Positions 25,428 to 34,253 of a DNA stretch of 64,000 bases are shown piece after piece. The position numbers and the translations under genes are program-made. The stretch is taken from the NCBI RefSeq assembly GCF_014076495.1, contig NZ_CP043575.1:3782001-3846000 (forward strand). Direction: 5' to 3'. This DNA comes from Comamonas koreensis (GTDB lineage Bacteria > Pseudomonadota > Gammaproteobacteria > Burkholderiales > Burkholderiaceae_C). The notes under the pieces were generated by a model. The model did no database searches. It was given only the letters and a program-made list of their open reading frames with translations, and had not been told where the DNA came from. The number at the start of each line of letters is the position of its first letter. Position 1 is the stretch's first letter.

Positions 25428-27053
25428 ATGAGCCCCATCGCATACCGGCAACAAGAAAAGCCCTTGCATGAGTACCTGCGCCAGCATGCGCGCACCCAGC
25501 CCGACAAGCCGGCCTTTATCTGGTACGGAGCCGCCATCAGCTGGGCGCAGCTGGACCAGATGAGCGACACCTTTGCGCACCAGCTGCAGCAGCGCGGTGT
25601 GGGCAAGGGGGACCGGGTGGCCCTGTTCATGCAGAACTGCCCGCAGTATGTGATTGCGCATATCGGCATCCAAAAGCTGGGCGCGGTGGTGGGGCCCTGC
25701 AGCCCGCTGTTCAAGGGCCATGAGCTGGAGTACCAGCTCTCCGACTTGGGCGCCAAGGTGATCGTCGCGGCCGATGTGCTCTACGAGATCGTGCAGGCGG
25801 CGCGCCCCAAGACGGCGATTGAACATGTGTTCCTCACCCACTACGCCGACCTGCTGCCGGCCCAGCCGACGATCGACCTGCCCGCCGAGATCGGCACGCC
25901 CAAGCGCCATATCGATGGCACGACCGACTTTGTGGACTGCCTGCGCACGCCTCTGCGCGCGCCCGATGTGGGCCCGCTGGACATGGACGATGTGGCGCTG
26001 ATGACCTATACCTCGGGAACGACCGGCCTGCCCAAGGGGGCGATGCTGAGCTACCGCAACGCCCTGTTCAAGGCGCATGCCGCGGCCGACAACAACCCGA
26101 TCCGCGATGACGACACCATGCTGGCCGTCGCGCCGCTCAACCACATCGCGGGCATGCTGATCGGCCTCAATGTCACGCTCTACACCGGCATCCGCTGCGT
26201 GCTGCTGTACCGCTTTGACCCCGTGCAGGTGCTGCAGGCGCTGGCGCGCTACCGGGTGACCTGGTGGTACAGCGTGGCGAGCATGAATGCAGCGGTGATG
26301 CAGGTTGACGCTGCACACAGCTACGACCTCAGCGCGCTGCGCATCAACCCCAGCACCAGCTTTGGCATCACCATCAACCAGGCGCTGGCCGAGCAGTGGC
26401 GCGGCTTTGCGCCCAACTGCCAACTGTTCGAGGTGACCTATGGCATGTCCGAAACCCATACTTGGGACACCTCGATGCCCGTCGATGCCATCAAATGGGG
26501 CGCGCACGGCATTCCGATCGACGGGGTGGAATGCCGCGTGATCGACGCGGGCACCGGCCAGGACCTGCCCGTCGGCCAGGTCGGCGAGCTGGTCTTGCGC
26601 AGCCCGGGTAACTTCAAGGGCTACTGGAACAAGCCCGAGGCGACGGCCAGCACCTTGAAGGACGGCTGGGTGCACACGGGCGACATGGCCAAGATCGACA
26701 GCGATGGCTACCTGACCTTTGCCGGCCGCTTCAAGGAGATGATCAAGGTCTCGGGCTACAGCGTCTTCCCCGAGGAGGTCGAGTCCATCATGATCAAGCA
26801 CCCCTCGGTCGCGCAGGTGGCAGTGATCGGCATCGATGACCCAAGCAAAGGCCAGGCTGTCAAGGCGGTGGTGATTGCCCGCAAGGGCGCGCCGGCGGTG
26901 AGCGCGCAGCAGCTGATCGACTGGTGCCGCGAGCAGATGTCGGTCTACAAGGCACCGCGCGAGATCGAGTTTCGGGAGGCGCTGCCGACGACGGGTACCG
27001 GCAAGGTGCTGCGGCGCCTGTTGAAGGACCCGCAGAAAGCGAGCGCCGCATGA
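25428..27053 (+). CDS. AMP-forming acyl-CoA ligase (first of two)
   Basis: This 541-residue ANL-superfamily ligase activates a carboxylic acid to its CoA thioester by way of an acyl-AMP. The P-loop is MTYTSGTTGLPKGAMLSY, the acceptor region is VTYGMSETHTW, the hinge is GWVHTGDMAKIDSDGYLTF-GR, and the catalytic C-terminal Lys lies in TTGTGKVLRRLLK. Its stop codon overlaps the start of the second ligase gene. Two tandem ligases in one operon suggest two different acid intermediates. Confidence 0.92.
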   Translation: MSPIAYRQQEKPLHEYLRQHARTQPDKPAFIWYGAAISWAQLDQMSDTFAHQLQQRGVGKGDRVALFMQNCPQYVIAHIGIQKLGAVVGPCSPLFKGHELEYQLSDLGAKVIVAADVLYEIVQAARPKTAIEHVFLTHYADLLPAQPTIDLPAEIGTPKRHIDGTTDFVDCLRTPLRAPDVGPLDMDDVALMTYTSGTTGLPKGAMLSYRNALFKAHAAADNNPIRDDDTMLAVAPLNHIAGMLIGLNVTLYTGIRCVLLYRFDPVQVLQALARYRVTWWYSVASMNAAVMQVDAAHSYDLSALRINPSTSFGITINQALAEQWRGFAPNCQLFEVTYGMSETHTWDTSMPVDAIKWGAHGIPIDGVECRVIDAGTGQDLPVGQVGELVLRSPGNFKGYWNKPEATASTLKDGWVHTGDMAKIDSDGYLTFAGRFKEMIKVSGYSVFPEEVESIMIKHPSVAQVAVIGIDDPSKGQAVKAVVIARKGAPAVSAQQLIDWCREQMSVYKAPREIEFREALPTTGTGKVLRRLLKDPQKASAA

Positions 27054-28855
27054 ACGCGCAAGCCCACCCCGTTGCGGCGCTGGATAACCAGGCGCTTTTG
27101 GAACTCTTGCAGCGCGATGGCGAACTGGTCACCGAGCGCCTGGCGCACTGGGCGCGTACCAAGGGCGAGCAGCTCTTCTACCTGTATGGCGAAGACGATG
27201 TGCGCCTGAGCTATGCCGAGTTTGACCGCATCACCGATGCCATCGCCGGCAATCTGGCCGCTGCCGGTATCGGCCGGGGCATGCCGGTGTCGGTGTTCAT
27301 GCGCAACCAGCTCATCAGCGCCTTGGCCATGTTTGGCATCTGGAAGGCCGGCGCCATCTTTGCACCGATCAACTTTGGGCTGACCGAGCGCCTGCTGGCC
27401 TACCAGATTGGCGACACCCAGCCGGTGATGCTGCTGGCCGAACGCGCGCTGGTGCCGGCCCTCAATGCCATTAGCGAAGAGCTCAGCCAGGTCGCGCCCT
27501 TGGCCCATGTGGTGGTCTACGAGCCGCCCGCCGGCAGCCATGATGCGGTGACGGGCGGCCTTGCCTACCGCGGCCCGCAGTTGGAGACGGACTGGGCCGC
27601 GCTGCTGCAGCCCGCAGCCAAACCGGATGTGGCCCTGGCCTATGACGACCTGTGCAACATCATCTACACCTCGGGCACGACCGGGCCATCGAAAGGCGTG
27701 GTGCAAAGCCACCGCTGGATGAACCAGTACACCTATTTGTTCCGCCAGATGCTCAACGGCCACGACGTGGTCTACAACGACCTGCCGATGTACCACGTGG
27801 GCGGCGCGGTGTTCAATGTGGTGCGGGCGGTGTGGGCCGGCAGTGGCCTGGCCTGCTGGGACCGCTTCAGCCCCAATGACTTCTGGCGCCGCATTGCGCT
27901 CAGTGGCGCCACCAGCGCGGTGCTGGTGGACACGATGATCTCCTGGCTGGCCAAGGCGCCGCCAGCGGCCACCGACCACCACAACAGCCTCAACAAGGTC
28001 TACATGCAGCCACTGCCCCAGCGCCATGCGGAGATTGCGCGCCGCTTTGGCTTTGACTTTGTGACGGCCGGCTTTGGCCAGACGGAGTCGGGCATGTCCT
28101 GCTTCACCATCATCGAAGAGACAGACGCCAGCTGCGAATCCCCGCCCGCCTACCGGCGCGGGCAGACGCGCGAGGCCATCCGCGCGCAGGCGGCCGCCCT
28201 GGGCCTGGAGCTGCTGGGCCCGGCGCAGGCCGGCCAGGTGGGCAAGGGCTACCTGGGCCATCCGAGCCTCTTTGTAGAGGCAGCGGTGCTGGACGAGCGC
28301 GATGGTGAATGCGCCGTGGGCGTGGCCGGGCAGCTGGCTTTTCGGTCCAAGCTTCCCTATTACCTGCTGGTCGAATACCTGGGCAAGCCCCAGGCCACCG
28401 CCAAGGCCTTTCGCAATCTCTGGTTCCACACCGGCGACTCGGCGCTGCGCCATGCCGATGGCAGCCTGAGCTTTGTCGACCGCATGGGTGACCGCATCCG
28501 GGTGCGGGGCGAGAACATCTCATCCTTCCATATCGAGGACATGGTCAACCAGTACCCGGCCGTCGAAATGACGGCCGCCTTTGCGATCCCCGCGCACGAG
28601 GGCGATGAGGACGATGTCGTCGTCTATGTCGTGGCGCGCGAGCAGCAGCTGATCGACCGCCAGGCGCTGCACGACTGGTGCGAGCGCAAGATGCCCAAGT
28701 TCATGCGCCCGCGCCATATCCGCGTGGTCGAGCAGTTCCCGCGCACGCTGACGCAAAAGATCGAGAAGTTCAAGCTCAAGGCGATGATCCTGGCCGAGCT
28801 GCAGGGCCAGCATGCCAACGAGACACCACCCACCAAGGAGCGCCGCATGACCTGA
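27050..28855 (+). CDS. AMP-forming acyl-CoA ligase (second, CaiC-like)
   Basis: This 601-residue ANL-superfamily ligase starts within an ATGA overlap with the first ligase gene. It has IIYTSGTTGPSKGVVQSH (P-loop), FGQTESGMSC and WFHTGDSALRHADGSLSFVD. The C-terminal Lys motif differs from the first ligase: FPRTLTQKIEKFKLK. It is about 60 residues longer than typical, mainly around residues 365-420 (SPPAYRRGQTREAIRAQ). The similarity is closest to crotonobetaine/carnitine-CoA ligases, but the substrate cannot be read from the sequence. Confidence 0.88.
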   Translation: MNAQAHPVAALDNQALLELLQRDGELVTERLAHWARTKGEQLFYLYGEDDVRLSYAEFDRITDAIAGNLAAAGIGRGMPVSVFMRNQLISALAMFGIWKAGAIFAPINFGLTERLLAYQIGDTQPVMLLAERALVPALNAISEELSQVAPLAHVVVYEPPAGSHDAVTGGLAYRGPQLETDWAALLQPAAKPDVALAYDDLCNIIYTSGTTGPSKGVVQSHRWMNQYTYLFRQMLNGHDVVYNDLPMYHVGGAVFNVVRAVWAGSGLACWDRFSPNDFWRRIALSGATSAVLVDTMISWLAKAPPAATDHHNSLNKVYMQPLPQRHAEIARRFGFDFVTAGFGQTESGMSCFTIIEETDASCESPPAYRRGQTREAIRAQAAALGLELLGPAQAGQVGKGYLGHPSLFVEAAVLDERDGECAVGVAGQLAFRSKLPYYLLVEYLGKPQATAKAFRNLWFHTGDSALRHADGSLSFVDRMGDRIRVRGENISSFHIEDMVNQYPAVEMTAAFAIPAHEGDEDDVVVYVVAREQQLIDRQALHDWCERKMPKFMRPRHIRVVEQFPRTLTQKIEKFKLKAMILAELQGQHANETPPTKERRMT

Positions 28856-29010
28856 CACCCCCGCCCTGCCCCACCTGGCTTTGCGCCAACCCCTTTGTGT
28901 GATCCGCTACGCCGTGCCCACCAGGCCCAACCCCTTGCCCTGAACCCTTTGACAGCGGGGCAAACCCACCTGGCCGTGGCCAACGATAAAAATACCAGGA
29001 GACCATTTCC

Positions 29011-30222
29011 ATGAAGTTCAGAACCACTTGTTTGACGACCCTGCTTGCATCTGTTGGCCTGGCCTCTGGCGCATGGGCGCAGGGCATATCCGACAACGCC
29101 GTGCGCATTGGCGTGATCAGCGATACCTCCAGCGCCTACGCCGATATTGGCGGCAAGGGCACGGTCGCAGCTGCCACGATGGCGATCAAGGATTTTGGTG
29201 GCAAGGTGCTGGGCAAGCCGATCGAGCTGCTGTCGGTGGACCACCAGAACAAGGCCGACATTGGCGCCACCCGCGCCCGCGAATGGTTTGACCGCGAGAA
29301 CGTGGACATGGTCATCGGCCTGGGCAACACCGCCGTGCACAACGCAGTCGCCACCGTCGCCAAGGAAAAGAACAAGGTGCTGATCAACACCGAAGCGGGC
29401 TCGAGCTCGATCACCGGCGAGAACTGCGCGGCCAACATCGTGCACTACACCTACGACACCTATGCCACGGCCAACAGCACCGTCAAAGCGGTAACCGAAG
29501 GCGGCGCCAAGAGCTGGTACATCGTGGCGGTGGACTATGCCTTTGGCCAGGCGCTGTCGAACGACATCACGGCCGCCGTCGACAAGAACGGCGGCAAGGT
29601 GATCGGCACGGTCAAGCACCCGCTCAATGCGCCCGATTTCTCGTCCTACATGCTGACGGCGCAGGCCTCCAAGTCCGATGTGATTGCGCTGGCCAATGGC
29701 GTGAACGACACCATCAACTCCATCAAGAGCGCCCGCCAGTTCGGCATCACCGACAAGCAAAAGGTGGCCGCTGCGCTGATGTTCATCTCGGACGTGCATG
29801 CACTGGGCCTGAAGACCGCCCAGGGCATGTATGCGACGACCGCCTTCTACTGGGACCGCACGCCCGAGAGCCGCGCCTGGTCGCAAAAGTACTTCAAGGT
29901 CATGAACAAGATGCCGACCATGGCCCAGGCCGGCACCTACTCGGCAGTGATGCACTACCTCAAGGCAGTCGAAGCGGCCGGCACCGACGATACCGCTGCG
30001 GTGATGACCGCGATGAAGAAGATGCCTATCAAGGATTTTTTCAGCGACGACGGCAAGATCCGCGAGGACGGCCGCATGGTGCATGACATGTACCTGGTGC
30101 AGGTCAAGAAGCCCGAGGAATCCAAGGCACCCTGGGACTACTACAAGATCATCGCCACCATCCCGGGCGAACAGGCCTTCCGGCCGCTGTCCGAGGGCAA
30201 GTGTCCCCTGGTCAAGTCCTGA
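29011..30222 (+). CDS. LivK-type ABC transporter substrate-binding protein
   Basis: This 403-residue periplasmic receptor is of the branched-chain amino acid type (Peripla_BP_6). The signal peptide MKFRTTCLTTLLASVGLASG ends near AWAQ. The mature start ISDNAVRIGVISDTSSAYAD and VDHQNKADIGATRAREWFD are typical; in catabolic clusters these receptors often bind aromatic or aliphatic acids. No permease or ATPase genes follow, so it must share a transporter encoded elsewhere. It is probably co-regulated with the upstream catabolic genes. Confidence 0.9.
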   Translation: MKFRTTCLTTLLASVGLASGAWAQGISDNAVRIGVISDTSSAYADIGGKGTVAAATMAIKDFGGKVLGKPIELLSVDHQNKADIGATRAREWFDRENVDMVIGLGNTAVHNAVATVAKEKNKVLINTEAGSSSITGENCAANIVHYTYDTYATANSTVKAVTEGGAKSWYIVAVDYAFGQALSNDITAAVDKNGGKVIGTVKHPLNAPDFSSYMLTAQASKSDVIALANGVNDTINSIKSARQFGITDKQKVAAALMFISDVHALGLKTAQGMYATTAFYWDRTPESRAWSQKYFKVMNKMPTMAQAGTYSAVMHYLKAVEAAGTDDTAAVMTAMKKMPIKDFFSDDGKIREDGRMVHDMYLVQVKKPEESKAPWDYYKIIATIPGEQAFRPLSEGKCPLVKS

Positions 30223-30252
30223 GCCCGCCACTCAGCCGATCTGGACCCTCCA

Positions 30253-30290
30253 ACCCGATGGACCCGACCTGGTCCATCGGGTCGTTTCAT
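30253..30290 (+). terminator. Intrinsic terminator after the catabolic cluster
   Basis: A perfect 12-bp stem, ACCCGATGGACC / GGTCCATCGGGT, with a 6-base loop is followed by CGTTTCATTT. It lies 30 bp after the stop of the LivK-type gene and ends the 10.8-kb gene series. Confidence 0.85.
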
Positions 30291-30667
30291 TTCTGCCCAG
30301 GGTTTATGACCATGTAAGCATCTAGTGATTTTCAGTGTTTATTTTCATGCAAGGGTAAGCATTTTTCCGGGGCACGATGCTCCTAATTTAAACAATTGCA
30401 AATAAATTCAATAGTTTTGAACAAATGTTTATTATTTATAGATTGCATTTGACATTTAAAGCCATAAAAAACATAGCATCGCAGGCTTGCAAATCAATAG
30501 GTATACTACAAACTCTATTCAGAGATTTACCAGACAACTATCAGAATAGATTACTTTAATATTAATAAAAATCACCAGCAAGGGTGTTTAAACATTCATT
30601 GACAATACGCCACTGGCATTCACAGAAAGGCTGTTTACGATGTAATCCTTGAAAAAGGAGATTGTCC
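30291..30667. other. AT-rich non-coding region upstream of the IPTL-CTERM gene
   Basis: About 375 bp with markedly lower GC than the neighbourhood and no plausible gene. It must contain the promoter of the IPTL-CTERM protein gene, since the upstream operon is closed by a strong terminator. No specific operator was recognised. An AAAAAGGAG ribosome-binding site lies at its end. Confidence 0.6.
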
Positions 30668-32539
30668 ATGTTGTTAAATAACAAAATAAAAATACTCAAA
30701 ACAGGATTAGTCACAATAGCTGCGGCCTCTCTGGCCCCGGTGGCCATGGCAGCATCGGGCGCTCCGCTTCCGCGCTGCGATGCCAGCGGGCAATCGTTCT
30801 ATCTGACCCGCTACACCGGCCCGGCCGCCACCGGAACACCGCCCACGGCGATCCTGGATCTGGCGACCGCCCCCGCCACCGGCGCGGTTGCCATTGCTCC
30901 CATCTGGAGTGGTGCCGCAGCGCCCACCGTGTCCGCGCGCGAAATTGGACTGACGCCGCCCAATCCGCCATTGCCGGCGGGCGCCTCCGTCGCCGGCGGC
31001 ATGGGCAAGGATGGCTATATCTATACGATGCGCGCCGTCGACGGGGACAACAACTGGGATACCAGCCCGGCAGCGGGTTGGGGCAGTGCAGCGGGCGGTG
31101 GATGGCGCAGCCATACTCGTTATTACGAGATGCTGCGCTATGGCCGCAATGGCGTGGACAACCTGGGCATCGTGAGCGGACTGGGAACCTACCAGACCGA
31201 CCCCACCGATCCCAGCACCTTGGTCAGCGGTGCGATTGACCTGCGCCTGGGGCCCAATTTCAACGCCGCCGATATTGACCCGGTCACCGGCATCATGTAC
31301 CTGGCGAACTTCCAGACCGGCGGCGCACTCAACCGCGTCTTCAAGATCGATGTGACGCAGACCCCGCCGCTCTATGTGGGCACCTTGAACCTGGCCAGCA
31401 ATATTCCCGGCGCGCAATCGGGCGACTTTGCGATTGACGCCAGCGGGCAATGGGCCTATGGCATCGCAACGACGGGGAATGTGATCACGGGAACATCGGT
31501 GAGTTACCGATTCAACCTGTCTTCCGGTGCCGTTGAGACGTTGGCAGCTGTATCACCAGCCCCGTTCAACAGCCCGTATGGTGCAGCAGCACGGCTGCCC
31601 AATGCAACTGACAAGCTGGCCTTTTATGGCCTGGGCACACGCATCATGAGCATCCCTGCAGGCACCGTAGGACCCAGCCAGAGCACCGCAGGCGCCACCA
31701 GTGGCGATGCCGCCGCCTGCCTGCCCAAGCTGACCGCGACCCTGGTCTGCACCCCCGATGCGCTGGTCGATGCGGCGGGCAATATCTCCAACTGCACAGT
31801 CACCTTGGACCAGGCTGCGCCGGCGGGCGGCATGGCCATTGCTCTGACCCCACCAGCAGCCAACCCACGCTACACCAGCAGCTGCGGCAGCTCCATCGTG
31901 GTAGCAGCCGGGCAGACAACGGCCAGTTGCTCGATCACCGCCACGCCCAACACCACGCCCGGTGATGGCGATGTGACCGCAGCGCTGGCGTTGGCCACAC
32001 CTGCCGCAACAGATGACTATGTGCTGGGCACCCCGTCAGGGGCCGAGGTCCGCATCCGCAACGACGACGTTGACATCCCCATTACGCCCGTGGTCAACCT
32101 CAGCTGCACACCCAGCAGCTTGGTGGACGCTGCAGGCCAGGTCTCTACCTGCATCATCAATCTGAGCGCGCCCGCACCCGCCGGCGGTAGCAGCATCAGC
32201 CTCAGCCCGCCACCCGGCAGCAGCCGCTACACCAGCAGTTGCACCTCTCCCGTGCTCGTCGCAGCAGGGGCGACGCAGAGCAACTGCACGATCACCGCAA
32301 CGCCCAATACCGTCATAGGCGATGGCAGCGTCAGCGCGTTGTTACAGCTGTTGGCCGGGCCCGGTTATACGCTCGGGCCCGACAGCCAGGCCAGCGTGCA
32401 AGTCAACGACGACGACCTGCCTATCGATGTCGGCGATGCCAAGCGTGTGCCTACTTTGAGCGCATGGGCACTGGCTTTGATGGGCATGCTGCTGGCAGCT
32501 GCAGGCGCGCTCTTTGCACGCAAGCGGCACCAGGGCTAG
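30668..32539 (+). CDS. IPTL-CTERM surface protein with two Calx-beta-like repeats
   Basis: This 623-residue exported protein has an N-terminal signal peptide (about 1-30, ending AMAA), a roughly 300-residue domain with repeated beta-strand pattern, and two tandem Cys-containing repeats at about residues 355-465 and 475-585. Each repeat has the pattern CTPxxLVDAAG ... NPRYTSSC or SSRYTSSC ... CSITATPNT or CTITATPNT and ends in acidic DDVD or DDLP. The C-terminus VPTLSAWALALMGMLLAAAG plus a basic tail is the IPTL-CTERM sorting signal, expected to be processed by exosortase H. Function unknown; adhesion or extracellular binding is likely. Confidence 0.85.
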   Translation: MLLNNKIKILKTGLVTIAAASLAPVAMAASGAPLPRCDASGQSFYLTRYTGPAATGTPPTAILDLATAPATGAVAIAPIWSGAAAPTVSAREIGLTPPNPPLPAGASVAGGMGKDGYIYTMRAVDGDNNWDTSPAAGWGSAAGGGWRSHTRYYEMLRYGRNGVDNLGIVSGLGTYQTDPTDPSTLVSGAIDLRLGPNFNAADIDPVTGIMYLANFQTGGALNRVFKIDVTQTPPLYVGTLNLASNIPGAQSGDFAIDASGQWAYGIATTGNVITGTSVSYRFNLSSGAVETLAAVSPAPFNSPYGAAARLPNATDKLAFYGLGTRIMSIPAGTVGPSQSTAGATSGDAAACLPKLTATLVCTPDALVDAAGNISNCTVTLDQAAPAGGMAIALTPPAANPRYTSSCGSSIVVAAGQTTASCSITATPNTTPGDGDVTAALALATPAATDDYVLGTPSGAEVRIRNDDVDIPITPVVNLSCTPSSLVDAAGQVSTCIINLSAPAPAGGSSISLSPPPGSSRYTSSCTSPVLVAAGATQSNCTITATPNTVIGDGSVSALLQLLAGPGYTLGPDSQASVQVNDDDLPIDVGDAKRVPTLSAWALALMGMLLAAAGALFARKRHQG

Positions 32540-32566
32540 GCACCGGCCATCCAGACCACCGCGTCC

Positions 32567-32593
32567 AAAAGGGAGCCTAGCTCCCTTTTTTGT
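32567..32593 (+). terminator. Intrinsic terminator of the IPTL-CTERM gene
   Basis: The hairpin AAAAGGGAGC-cta-GCTCCCTTTTTT begins 27 bp after the stop codon and has a full U-tract. Confidence 0.9.
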
Positions 32594-32728
32594 GCGCCTC
32601 ATGGCAAGCGGCGCTACAGAATTTCTTACGCAGCAGGGCGCAGTCACGGAGAACTCCCGAAGTCGATGTTTAGACAAAACCAAGGTGTTTTGCAAGGAGC
32701 TCCTGGCTGAAGAGATCCAATATGGGTC

Positions 32729-33227
32729 GTGGGCGGCGCCACCGAGCCTGCCTGCATTCTGCAAACCCTGGCCGTGACGCTGGCCGTGCAGGCACCGCGC
32801 ATCACCACCGCGCAGACGCAGGACTTGAGCGGCATCGCAACGTCGGCGGCACCAGGCGGCAGCGCATCCACGCCCTTGCCTCCGGGCACCACCATCACCT
32901 TGCAACTCTCCGGCCCTGATGGATTTAGCACCATTTAGCACCAGCCAGACCACCACCGTCATCGGCAGTGGTGGCGCATATTCACTGACTTGGCCGGCTG
33001 GCCTGGCGCCCGGCCACTACGAGGTCATTGCCCACCTCAGCGACCAGCCAGGCGTTCAATCGAGCGTGGGCAGCTTTACCGTGCAAGCGGTGGTCGTGCC
33101 GCCCCCTCCACCACCACCGCCCCTCACGCCACAGGCTGTGCCAGCGCTGGTGCCCTGGGCCACCATCGGCCTGGGAGCGCTGCTTGCACTGCTGGGCAGG
33201 CAGCGCCTGCGCCGCCGTACAGGCTGA
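32729..33227 (+). pseudogene. Broken IPTL-CTERM protein gene (frameshifted, 5' truncated)
   Basis: The first frame (32729-32938) reads ... GTTITLQLSGPDGFST, then hits a stop. A second frame continues from about 32943 with TSQTTTVIGSGGAYSLTWPA, an Ig/Big-like repeat, a proline-rich linker (PPPPPPPPL) and the C-terminal sorting signal VPALVPWATIGLGALLALLG with an RRR tail. The break coincides with a 10-bp tandem duplication; removing one copy joins the two frames without a gap. No signal peptide or good ribosome-binding site is seen at the 5' end, so the gene is also truncated. It lies between two intact IPTL-CTERM genes. Confidence 0.8.
32923..32942 (+). repeat. 10-bp tandem duplication causing the frameshift
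   Basis: ATTTAGCACC is present twice head to tail. One copy would read GGA TTT AGC ACC AGC CAG (G F S T S Q) in frame. The second copy adds 10 bases, shifts the frame and creates a stop. Confidence 0.9.
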
Positions 33228-33509
33228 GCCGATCCAAGGCCGCCTTCAGGCGGCTTGATTTATTTATCAAATGAATCATGACAACAATTAGCTGCATATC
33301 CATTTATTTTCGGAGGGGGCACCTGCTACTCCACAAGCACAAGCACAGAGGTGCTTGGGGAGGGATGACAGCTAGCGAATGGCCTTTTTCTCAATAAACT
33401 GAGATTTAGACAACGAAACAAAGAATTTTCTGAAAACCAGCAAATATATGGATTGCTATTTAAGTTACATGTTGTTAATTTCGTCTCCTTTTACACCGAG
33501 GGAGACACC

Positions 33510-34088
33510 ATGAACAAACTTTTGGCATCCGCCGCGCTGGCGCTCAGTTCTCTGGCGTTCACTGCCGCCGCCCAAGCCGCGCCGCTGCAGTGGACCTTGA
33601 AGGACGTGACCTTTGACGATGGCGGCGCGGCCACCGGCTCTTTTGTCTATGACGCCGACAGCGACACCTACAGCAACGTGCAGCTGAGCACCACGGCAGG
33701 CAGTGTCGGAGGCGCCTCAGACTTTCGCAGCAAATGTGTCACGCCCCACTGCATCAACGCCCTGCCGGAGCTTATCTTTGTCGCCTCCAGCAACCAGAGC
33801 GACTTGACCAATGTGACCTACCTCGACATTGAACCGTCGGCACCCCTCTCCAATACACCGGGTACCGTCGAGCTGGCGTTTGGCATGTCCACCACCTGCG
33901 GCAATGCAGCCTGCTCCACCAATGGCCCCGGCTTGCGCGCGTTCTTCAGTGGCCAGCTCGTTGGGGTACCTTATATCGCTCCACCTGCTGCACCCACCAG
34001 CGTTCCGACGCTGAACCAATGGAGCCTGGCCGGACTCAGCATGCTATTGGCTGCATGGGCCTTGCTGTATCGCCGCTGCGCATCCTGA
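33510..34088 (+). CDS. Small IPTL-CTERM surface protein
   Basis: This 192-residue exported protein has a signal peptide (MNKLLASAALALSSLAFTAA, cleavage near AQAA), a domain beginning LQWTLKDVTFDDGGAATGSF that is shared by many PEP-CTERM-like proteins, and the C-terminal IPTL-CTERM signal VPTLNQWSLAGLSMLLAAWA followed by YRR. Four Cys residues (CVTPHC, CGNAAC) could form two disulfides. A GGGAGA ribosome-binding site precedes ATG 33510. It is probably displayed on or released from the envelope after exosortase processing. Confidence 0.82.
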   Translation: MNKLLASAALALSSLAFTAAAQAAPLQWTLKDVTFDDGGAATGSFVYDADSDTYSNVQLSTTAGSVGGASDFRSKCVTPHCINALPELIFVASSNQSDLTNVTYLDIEPSAPLSNTPGTVELAFGMSTTCGNAACSTNGPGLRAFFSGQLVGVPYIAPPAAPTSVPTLNQWSLAGLSMLLAAWALLYRRCAS

Positions 34089-34253
34089 TATAGGATCGTC
34101 CCTTATTCCCCGGATACCAAGCGTTCTGCACTGATCCTTTACCCAGCCCAGCCTGCGAGTAAGCCTCCACGGGTGCCTCAAGACAGTCCCTGACATTCAG
34201 GCAAGCAATATGTAAGGATAGGTTGATAGAATGTAAAGATTAACAACGGGGAT

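Noticed and set aside
23581..25443. 620-codon minus-strand frame opposite the carboxylase
   Set aside because: It is a frame shadow of the carboxyltransferase domain, rich in His, Gln and Ala without pattern.
26945..28453. 502-codon minus-strand frame opposite the second acyl-CoA ligase
   Set aside because: It is a shadow of the ligase gene with no start signal or domain.
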